Origin: Holacanthus passer
Taxonomy: Eukaryota > Chordata > Actinopteri > Pomacanthidae
DNA: 64,000 nucleotides
Assembly: GCA_025331565.1 (NCBI GenBank)
Contig: JAFREQ010000106.1
Coordinates: forward strand, 1,054,001 to 1,118,000
Direction of reading: 5' to 3'
Shown here: piece after piece, positions 1 to 7,992 of the stretch
Layout: each line of letters begins with the position of its first letter
Numbering within the stretch: position 1 is the stretch's first letter
Notes under the pieces: model-generated
What the model was told of the DNA's origin: nothing
Database searches by the model: none
Seen by the model: only the letters and a program-made list of their open reading frames with translations
Position numbers and translations under genes: made by a program

Positions 1-888
1 TTAAACATAAATGAAGCTGTGACCTGGCGAGACAAAAGCACCTTGAGGGAAACAAATCCAGGATTATTTGAACATTTGTAGTGACTTTATAGGCTGCACG
101 TGATAATGTAGGAATAATAAGTCTGTCACGAATCAATGCCAAGTCTAAGGAATAGTTCCTGCAAATACCAGGTGCATCTTTCATGGCAACACAGTCTCAT
201 ATTTCAAAGGTTGTCTGTATGTATGTTGCTTTGAAAACACTTTCATTGCCACATATTTGAAGATGCAGGTCATATGCTCCCAAAATCTGAAACTATTGAT
301 GTATTTCCTAATCACAAGCAATCAAGGATGTGCATGTAGCAGTGGGATAAAGCACAATGCAAAAATGTAAGATTAGCTGAGATATGAACATTTGTAATAT
401 TCATACTATGACTTCAGTATAACTTTGTTTGTTTTGCTATCAGCTATCAAACTGATCACCAAAAGAATTGATCCCAAGAACCTGAAAAACCATCTAATTA
501 GATCATTAGATGCTAGCAGATAATTTTGAGGTTTTCTTCTTAGGATAATGAACCTTTTCCACCAACTACTTTTGCAATTTGTGCAGTTTAAGCCCCAAAA
601 ACTTTTCATGTTCATAATTAGCTCTCAGTCAATCTGGTTTCTTTTCTACGAACACATCTCACTTGCAAACCAGGTGCAATACGTATGTAATGAAAGTCAG
701 ATGTTTAGTTTTGTCTACTCTTGTGATATGCTGTCCTCTATTTGTTCAAACTGACCTTCAAGAGGTGACCAATTCTTACATACTGCACCTTTAAGACTAA
801 ATAAAATGCAACCCTTGCAGGATCAAACACAACCTCAGTGTATTGTATTTTTGTATTCATTTGTAAAATAATCTGACATCCACTCCAG
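1..888 (+). other. abra: abra intron (partial), no other gene seen
   Basis: This AT-rich stretch precedes the acceptor of the abra exon (tccactccag, ending at 888). The short open frames here lack any recognisable protein similarity and are treated as chance. Mammalian ABRA has two coding exons, so this is probably the 3' part of the single coding intron, with exon 1 upstream of the window. Confidence 0.7.
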
Positions 889-1372
889 GTACAAAAAGGA
901 AGCTGCAGATGCCAGCAAGATCAACACCCTCTCCAAGAAATACAGCGCGGTGGGAAACCTCAAGAGCCGCTGGCAGGACTGGGCCTCGGAGCACACCGTG
1001 AACCAGAAACTAAACCCCTTCAGTGAATATTTTGACTATGACTACTCCATGTCCCTCCGACTCCAAAAGGGCCAAGAGGGTTACGGACGCCCCAAGGAGG
1101 GTACCCAGACGGCGGAGAGAGCCAAGCGCGCAGAGCAACACATCCACCGTGAGATCGACGACATGTGTTACGTGATCAGGACTATGGCTGATCCGGACCA
1201 AGACGGAAAGACCCGCATCACGTTCGGACAGCTGTTCGACAGATACGTTCGAATCTCCGACAAGGTGGTGGGGATTCTGATGAGAGCCAGGAAACACGGG
1301 AAGGTGGCGTTTGAAGGGGAGATGCTGTGGCAAGGCCGGGATGATGGAGTGATCATTACTCTGCTGGTGTGA
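889..1372 (+). CDS. abra: Actin-binding Rho-activating protein (STARS), last coding exon
   Basis: ABRA/STARS is a striated-muscle protein that binds actin, promotes Rho signalling and actin polymerisation, and thereby drives MRTF/SRF transcription. The exon starts after a tccactccag acceptor. One base completes a split codon, then 160 in-frame residues run from YKKEAAD to the stop TGA at 1370-1372. Two conserved blocks are visible: an N-terminal actin-binding stretch (LKSRWQDWASEHTVNQKLNP, then the FDYD and GYGRPKEGT motifs) and the C-terminal costars winged-helix domain (IHREIDDMCYVIRT, FDRYVRISDKVVGILMRARK, FEGEMLWQGRDD, ending ITLLV). The N-terminal part of the protein must lie in an exon left of the window. 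The frame is intact. Teleosts can carry two abra paralogues and I cannot tell which this is. The separate small costars protein ABRACL is excluded by the WxxWAxEH and FDYD segment upstream of the domain. Confidence 0.95.
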
Positions 1373-2740
1373 TGTTAACACCTGGGTCAAAGTTGTGCTG
1401 GAAATCCTCTTACAGCTACTTGCCGGGATCTTGTGAAATAACCTCAGCCGTTATCAAGCAGGACTAAGAGGAGGATTTAAAATACGGTTTGACCTGGGTC
1501 TATTCAGGGGACACTTGCAGAACAATTTCAAAGGAATATGGAGACTACAAAGCTTGTCGGATGAGTCGGTGGATTATCCAAGAAATGTATTGCTGCTATT
1601 TTTGTAGATACTTGAAGACTCTTTCTGTCAGTGTTGTGATATTTGAGTTGTAGCTGTCGCACACATGTTTTGAGAAATCTTCTGAGACTTTGAAGTTTTA
1701 ATTCGAAATCTCTGGAGGGATAACGTTCTAGCTTTCGGCTGCTTAAGTTTCCATTCAGAGTTGCTTGCAGATTCTCAGATGTGTCTCTTTTGCACTTTCT
1801 TTATGGCTGATATTAATGAAATACTTGATTATGTGTTAATGTACCAAATAACCAGCAGCTTTGCAGTATAGCGTAGCACAGTGATTCAAGCACGGGTTGA
1901 GTTTCATTGCCTGAAGACATGCGGCTCAGCATTCATTATACTGAAGCCGGCACAGTGCAGAGGAACAGAGCAGACCACAGCACTTTTAAATCTCATGGCC
2001 TGCTGGACTGAGCCTGTTATGATTAATGTAAAGGGTGACTATGACTGTCTGGGGGAAAAGGAAAACTTTCCCTTTCATATCCAGTTATTGAGCATTAGTA
2101 GATTTTCTTGGAGTTTGTAGAATCATACAGAAACAAAGTTAGTTGCTTTTTTCAGCATTTTTCCTATTTGGGCAAATTGAAGACGCTATCTGACGCTTTT
2201 TTTTTTGAAGCAGCAGAAATCATGTCATATTGAGGAATTCTGTGTGTTTCAGGTATTTGCAATCAGCCTCATTAATGTGTAGTATAGATCTCATCTATTT
2301 ACGCATAAATGAGTCAGAAAGTCAAAACCAAACTACTAAGTCAAATCCAAGATATTGGTAGTAGGACAAGCCTTAGGATGAGTTGGGTTCAGTGTTTCAT
2401 TATTCAGTTCAACATAAATACAGATGATCCAGTGTGAAAGTGTCTTAGCAACAAAATTAAAGTTTGTAACTTGCAATAACTGACTTTTTTGCAACCCCCG
2501 CTTGTTTGTCCTTGTACCTAGTGGCAACATTTCGAGCCTTTCAAAGTGTAAATTCCTCGTGTCATCCTTTCGTTTTGGATGTCTTGCTTAAGTTTTATGG
2601 ACGTCACCTTTTTGTTTTAGATTTCTGATTCCTACCTTCTCCTGTTTGGATCTCTTCCTCTTTGGACTGCTTTATCTGTTTTTGACCCTTGCCTACTTGA
2701 CCATCCAGCAAGTCTTTTGATTCTGTTAATAAATATTTGA
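1373..2740 (+). other. abra: abra 3' UTR with candidate poly(A) signal
   Basis: No coding signal follows the abra stop codon. A canonical AATAAA lies at 2728-2733 and is the best visible polyadenylation signal, giving a 3' UTR of about 1.4 kb. The segment from about 2560 to 2790 resembles a dispersed fish repeat (it ends in a tgcatttgggtcctg motif, whose reverse complement recurs near 26.41 kb), so the signal may be supplied by a repeat. The UTR end is an inference. Confidence 0.5.
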
Positions 2741-2789
2741 CCTGTCCTAGTTCAGCTTGATGTCTGCATTTGGGTCCTGTTTAATTTGA

Positions 2790-3139
2790 TGTCAGCAACA
2801 CATTTCAAACAAGTTGGGACAGGAGCAACAAAAGACTGTGAAAGTTGTGGACTGATCCAAAAACACCTGTTTGGATCATTCCACAGGTAAACAGGTTCAT
2901 TGGTAACAGGTGATAGGATCATGATTGGGTATGAAAGGTTCATCCTGGAAAGACTCAGTCGTTCACAAGCGAGGATGGAGAGAGGTTCAACACTTTGTCC
3001 AACACATGATTGTATAAAGGAAATTACTACATGGACTCAGGAAGATTTTGTAAAAGTGTTGTCTGTAAACACAGTTTGTTTGCAAATGATTGCATTCTGG
3101 TTTTTATTTACGTTTTACACTGCATCCCAACTTTTTTGA
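2790..3139 (+). mobile_element. Tc1/mariner-derived MITE, left-truncated copy
   Basis: This is a non-autonomous internal-deletion derivative of a teleost Tc1-like element. It carries the family landmarks gttgggacaggagcaacaaaagac, acacctgtttggatcattcc, gtaacaggtgatag, a cagtcgttcacaagcgagga segment from the autonomous 5' region, and the right end gttttacactgcatcccaac. The left inverted terminus (consensus tacaaccccgattcc) is absent. Related copies lie at 6484, 15983, 16641, 31385 and 36607. Confidence 0.8.
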
Positions 3140-3465
3140 AATAGAAGTTTCAATTTGAATTTCCTCCTCCGCTCTTTTCCCAGAAGACTCCTCACAGGAA
3201 ATCAAGCTGATTTATTTATGAGTTTGTCACTTCTCGCAAGACTATTGAGCACAATCAGTTATAAAAGATTCAACCAGGTGAATCTCAGGAATGAGACACC
3301 TGTGAGGACACTGTATGACACTCCCATACACCACAGAGAACTGACCTGAGTCTGTATGTTTGGAATTTCTTGAGAGAAGTTGGCACAGATTGGCACAATA
3401 ATTTAACATCAAGGCTAAGTGGTGGCTGCATTTACGAGCAAAAAGGAAGTTTGGTGGCAGCAAAA

Positions 3466-3755
3466 TGTTATTGTGTTATGTGTCTGTTTCGCTTGTTGTT
3501 ATAAGATAATTCTTTATTGATGCCCCATAGGGATATTCGGGCATTGCAGCAGCACAAGCATACAAATGGATAAAAGTATAAAGTATATAAATATAAAAAA
3601 AAAAAAGATATATACAAAAGGTATATACAACTAGTACAAAGTGTTTAAAAAGTGTATATAGACAAGTATATAAGTATATATAGATAGTTATCTGCACAGG
3701 TTTACTGTAACTGTAGCAAAAAAATAAAAATAAAAATTTAATTAAAAAAAATAAA
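3466..3755. repeat. AT-rich dispersed repeat inserted upstream of lectin gene 1
   Basis: Unit 1 contains a segment starting near ataagataattctttattg and running through A- and TATA-rich sequence. At the equivalent place unit 2 has only a poly(A) run (about 7256-7277). The motif order (taagatt..tttatt, gggga/gggata, cagcaatg-like, then AT-rich) resembles a dispersed repeat also seen at about 14061-14322 and 54120-54240. The family name is not certain. Confidence 0.5.
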
Positions 3756-3902
3756 AATTTAATGAGATGCTGCAAGTTGTCTCATGAAAAGACAGAAGAG
3801 TTATTTTTCAACAATTATGTAACGTGGTTGGAAAAATGACAGAAGGAACCATTCGTCTCCACCTTCCAGTCCGACACATCATTAACCAGTTATAATTACT
3901 TT

Positions 3903-4048
3903 CAGAAAGTACCAATGTGTTTTTGTTTTTTTTTGTTTGTCACTGGAATGCAGATCAGTACTACTATAAATTACCCTCATACTGCCCAGTCAGACATCAA
4001 GTGCACTCACTCACTGATGCTTCAGTTTCTCTAAAGCACACTTGAACT
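3903..4048 (+). promoter_or_regulatory. Promoter and first non-coding exon of lectin gene 1
   Basis: A TATA box (tataaa, 3965-3970) stands about 30 bases before a probable start near 3995-4000. The leader exon ends at 4048 at an aact|gtgagt donor. A second leader exon runs 4144-4182 (ctccag acceptor, cag|gtgagg donor). The same arrangement recurs in lectin gene 2, and a diverged version in gene 3, which supports both exons being real. The upstream ETS-like octamer of gene 2 (caggaagt) is changed here to cagaaagt (3903-3910). Confidence 0.65.
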
Positions 4049-4272
4049 GTGAGTACGATTTTGTGGCTTTGATTGGTCTCACGTTGTTGAACTTGAAGAA
4101 GAAATTTTTAATATGTTAACATTTTCTATTTTTCCCGCTCCAGGTATCTTTTGATCACAGGGAAAACAACCAAATCAGACAGGTGAGGGTGAATAATTAT
4201 TTATCCAATAGCAATGGTAATTATTCCAGATTAGATGCAGAGTGAAGTGACTTTACTTTCTCTTTTCACAGA

Positions 4273-5284
4273 ATGCTTTTTGCAGTCCTCTTTGCTCTTC
4301 TCGCAGCCTCGGCTGTAGTTGACTGTAAGTGGCCATGCAATGTATTTTATATATATTATGCTGAAAAAGGTCATTCTGTATAATGAGTAGTTTTATTTTT
4401 GGTACATTAATACAGAGTATTTTTACCCAGTGGTACTGCTACTTTTACTTCCCCAAGTAACCTAAGTACTTCTTCCGATAATTATAATTACTAAGTCCTC
4501 TGGTCATTTGTCATTTTGACAATGTTTCTATGGAGTATGAGCTTCAGGAATTCGTCACTTGAAATGAAAATAATAACAGATCGCTCTCTCTTATCTTATG
4601 TGCAGTGTTTACTGTTTATTTCTATGTTTTAATGTTCGGCAGTATGTTGCAAAAGAATGTGCAAAATGTTTATGAGATGTTTGTCTCTCTCCGTCTTGCA
4701 GCTCAGTCCCAGTACTACTCCTACTCCCAGGCAGTGGGGTCAGGAAATGGCAGCCCGTACCTTCTCACTGGTACAGGAAGGATCACAGCTGTACGCGTGT
4801 GGCACTACCATTGTGGCTACGTCCGAGGGTAAATGTCACATATGTTTAATTTGGTGGGACTGGAAAGGTTTTAGTATAGGACACAAGAAATCTATCTATC
4901 TACTGGTGGCAGGAATTTATTGCAGGATTATGACTGTGAACAAAACACCTGTCTGTCTCCCCTTCATTCATCAGCATCCAGTTCCGCTACGGCGCCATCT
5001 GGTCCCGGGTTGCCGGAAGGCCAAGCGGCCACCGCACTGAGATTGAGCTGTTTGAGGGCGAGGCCATCGTCCAGATTTCTGGGACGTACCGTAGCTACAT
5101 ACATTTATTGGTGTTCGTCACTAACAGGGGCCGCTCACTGTATTCAGGCTATTCCAATGGCTACAGCTTCAACATGTATCCCAAAAACAGCATGAGCGAG
5201 CTGCTCTTCATCAGCGGCCGGAATTACAGATACGGATACCTGTCCTCCATCGGAGCTCACTGGGGCGTCGTTGTTGGGCAATGA
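4273..5284 (+). CDS. zg16-like: ZG16-like secreted jacalin-type lectin, gene 1
   Basis: Coding exons are 4273-4324, 4702-4828 and 4975-5284 (phases 1 and 2; donors gtaagt and gtaaat), giving 162 residues. Residues 1 to about 15 (MLFAVLFALLAASA) form a signal peptide, so the product should be secreted or stored in granules. Residues ~24-157 form one jacalin-like beta-prism domain: YSYSQAVGSGNG resembles the glycine-rich GG loop, followed by RITAVRVW, then FRYGAIWS, ELFEGEAIVQISG, LVFVTNRGR, SFNMYP, LFISGR and SIGAHWGVV. ZG16 family proteins bind mannose, glycosaminoglycans or bacterial peptidoglycan in the exocrine pancreas and gut mucus; a similar role here is inferred. The ZG16 binding-loop motif GXXXD reads GYLSS at 147-151, so the Asp is Ser. 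One N-glycosylation sequon (NGS, followed by Pro) is visible. The only cysteine after the signal region is Cys55. The frame is intact. Likely poly(A) signal: AATAAA at 5580-5585. Confidence 0.9.
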
Positions 5285-5658
5285 AGAGGGCAGCAGAGGA
5301 GGCAGTAGTTATCAAAGTGTGGCCATTAATGAGTGAGCAAAACTGCTGTTCAGCTTTTACACAGAAGTATGATTTAATTACATTTAAGTACATTCATTTA
5401 TGTTCTGTCGTAGCCCTTGGTCTAGAAAGAATAATGTAAAATAAGAGAACCTGCCAAAATGTTCAGCCATGCAGTACATTACTAGACAAAACTGTGTGAA
5501 GAGAACTCAAGACTTTCACCTACGATGCAGCAAACAAGAGAAAAAGCAGTGAAGCAAGAAGAAGAAGTGACATGTTAATAATAAAGATCATTTTAAAAGT
5601 AGAGATTAAAGATTAAAGATTGAAAAAGTCAAGATATAAAAAAGATACAGTATGAAAT

Positions 5659-5935
5659 GTCGTGGTGGAAAGTACATTTACCCAAGTACTGTACTTAAGT
5701 ACAAATTCGAGGTACTAATACTTGAGTATCTCCATTTCATGCAACATTATAGTTGTACTTCACTACATCTCAGAGGTGAATATTTTACTCCATTACATTT
5801 CTCTGACAGCTGTAGTTACTAGTTACTTTTCACATTACAGTTTTTCACACCCCTCCTGTCCAGTGATGATATAATAATATGCAAAATATTATCTGAAACA
5901 GAGGCCCTGAAATAAAGCTTACCAGTTTTTCATAC
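5659..5935 (+). repeat. Dispersed teleost repeat (tggtggaaagtac family), partial
   Basis: It opens with gtggtggaaagtacattta, continues ccaagtactgtacttaagta, and carries the ttttactccattacattt and gttactagttac landmarks of a very common percomorph repeat. Other copies or pieces in this window lie at about 8141-8600, 20780-21372, 33011-34157 (ends), 37800-37945 and 59590-59955 (reverse). I recognise the family by pattern and do not assign it to a transposon class. Confidence 0.65.
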
Positions 5936-6054
5936 ATTGCAACTGTACTCCTGGTCCACAACTGTTTGCTTTCATCAAAATTCGAAGATATTTTCAATTT
6001 GAATTCATTTATCTTCTATTGAGGAATACATTTTCAGTATGTTAAGAAATTGGC

Positions 6055-6262
6055 CGGCTGGGATTTTTCTGTGTGGAGTTTGTTTGTTCTCCCTGTGTCT
6101 GTGTGGGTTTCCTCCCACAGCTCAAAGACATGCAGGTCTAAATTGCCTGTAGGTGTGAATGTCAGTGTGAGTGGTTGTTTGTCTCTATGTGTCAGCCCTG
6201 TGATGAACTGGTGACCAGAACAAAATGCACCACGCCTCTCACCAAATGCCTGCTGGGATCGG
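6055..6262 (+). repeat. SINE/LINE-type core fragment (V-SINE/HE1-like)
   Basis: The string tgtgtggagtttgtttgttc, then ctgtgtgggtttcctcccac, gacatgcagg, aattgcctgtaggtgtgaat, cagccctgtgatgaactgg and ccaaatgcctgctgggat matches in order the core seen in fish V-SINE/HE1-type elements and related LINE tails. No tRNA-like head was found, so this is a fragment. Confidence 0.6.
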
Positions 6263-6483
6263 CGGGTGTTTGCAAATCACTGTGGACGGAAAAAAAGATG
6301 CAGGATGATAAGACGATATTTTTTTAATAGTTTCATTATTAAAAAAGGCTGTTCCCATACAAGACAACAATTTAGTTCCAGTGCACATCTAATGCACAAT
6401 AAATCAGAAAAAGCTATTACAGGGAGCATTATGCTGTGCTTAGTTGCAATTTAATTTGAATTTCATACATCCCTGGTTCAAAA

Positions 6484-6942
6484 TGCAACCCAGATTCCAA
6501 AAATGTTGGGACTCTGTCTTCAATCAATTGCAAACCGTACAAAGACAAAATATTTAACCTCATCAGTTTCATTGGTTTTTGTAAATATCTGCTTATTCTG
6601 AATTTGATGGCAGCAACACGTTTCAGACAAGTTGGGACAGGAGCAACAAAAGACTGTGAACGTTGTGGACCGATCCAAAAACACCTGTTTGGATCATTCC
6701 ACAGGTAAACAGGTTCATTGGTAACAGGTGAGAGTATCGTGATTGGGTATGAAAGGTTCATCCTGGAAAGAGGATAGAGAGAGGTTCAACACTTTGTGAA
6801 CACATGGTTGTATAAAGGAGATTAATACATGGGCTCAGGAAGATTTTGTAAAAGTGTTGTCTGTAAACACAGTTTGTTTGCAAATGGTTGCATTCTGGTT
6901 TTTATTCACGTTTTACACTGCATCCCAACTTTTTTGAAATGG
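6484..6942 (+). mobile_element. Tc1/mariner-derived MITE, near full-length
   Basis: The left terminus tgcaacccagattccaaaaa matches the family end (consensus tacaaccccgattccaaaaa), and the right end reads catcccaacttttttgaaat. The internal order matches the copy at 2790-3139, but the left end is preserved here. It marks the junction between the two duplicated lectin units. Confidence 0.8.
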
Positions 6943-7566
6943 AAGTTTCCATTTGAATTTCCTCCTCCGCTCTTTTCCCAGAAGACTCCTCACAGGAAAT
7001 CAAGCTGATTTATTTATGAGTTTGTCACTTCTCGCAAGACTATTGAGCACAATCAGTTATACCAGATTCAACCAGGTGAATCTCAGGAATGAGACACCTG
7101 TGAGGACACTGTATGACACTCCCATACACCAAAGAGAACTGATAGTCTGTATGTTTGGAATTTCTTAAGGGAAGTTGGCACAGATTGGCACAATAATTAA
7201 ACATCAAGGCTAAGTGGTGGCTGCATTTACGAGCAAAAAGGAAGTTTGGTGGCAGCAAAAAAAAAAAAAAAAAAAATTTAATGAGATGCTGCAAGTTGTC
7301 AAGTGAAAAGACAGAAGAGTTATTTTTCAACAATTATGTACACTGAAAAAGCACCAAGGCACCTTTAACAAGAGCAATGCTCATTTTTTTCATTCATTGT
7401 CTATGTCTCTATATTTTTGGCACAAAATGAAACTAAATAATTGGGTGTGTCTCAGTCTCACATTGGCACATTGGCACATTTTCAGGGGTTGACATGTGCT
7501 GAATGGGGAAAGATGACAGAAGGAACCTTCCAGCCCGATACATCATTAACTGGCAACATTCTCTTT

Positions 7567-7713
7567 CAGGAAGTACCAATCCGTTTTTGTTATTTTTTTG
7601 TTTGTCACTGGAATGCAGATCAGTACTACTATAAATTACCCTCATACTGCCCAGTCAGACATCAAGTGCACTCACTCCCTGATGCTTCAGTTTCTCTAAA
7701 GCACACTTGAACT
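7567..7713 (+). promoter_or_regulatory. Promoter and first non-coding exon of lectin gene 2
   Basis: A TATA box (tataaa, 7630-7635) precedes a leader exon that ends at 7713 (aact|gtgagt). A second leader exon lies at 7864-7902. An ETS-type octamer caggaagt (7567-7574) lies about 60 bases before the TATA box. The core from TATA to donor is nearly identical to gene 1, apart from local changes upstream. Confidence 0.65.
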
Positions 7714-7992
7714 GTGAGTACGATTTTGTTGCTTTGATTGGCCTCACGTTGTTGAACTTGAAGATGTGGCAAAGATTTTTTCATTTCATTATCTGGCTAA
7801 AATATTTTATTTCAAAAATCTTAATTTTCAATATGTTAACATTTTCTGTTTTTCCCGCTCCAGGTATCTTTTGATCACAGGGAAAACAACCAAATCAGAC
7901 AGGTGAGGGTGAATAATTATTTATCCAATAGCAATGGTAATTATTCCAGATTAGATGCAGAGTGAAGTGACTTTACTTTCTCTTTTCACAGA

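Larger units (their letters stand above)
2790..5415 (+). repeat. Segmental duplication, unit 1 (contains lectin gene 1)
   Basis: This stretch is closely similar to 6603-10308. Shared parts include the upstream MITE, the sequence from aatttcctcctccgctcttt, the promoter with its TATA box, all five exons, most intron sequence and the 3' flank. Similarity stops after gttctgtcgtagcc (5415 here, 10308 there). Differences are mainly indels: a ~290-bp AT-rich insertion near 3466-3755 and a ~390-bp intron deletion at about 4350 here, and a hAT insertion in unit 2. The left boundary lies inside a Tc1-type MITE in both units. Confidence 0.85.
5285..6480. other. 3' flank and repeats between lectin genes 1 and 2
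   Basis: The gene 1 3' UTR is followed by AATAAA at 5580-5585, then by repeats. Positions 5659-5935 hold a dispersed repeat starting tggtggaaagtacatttac. Positions 6055-6262 hold a SINE/LINE-type core fragment. The remainder is AT-rich with no gene recognised. Confidence 0.6.

Noticed and set aside
4605..5195. Open frames reading through lectin exons and introns (also 9541-10092)
   Set aside because: They run across the 127-nt and 310-nt exons in the wrong frame after the donor. The spliced model with matching phases in three paralogues is better.
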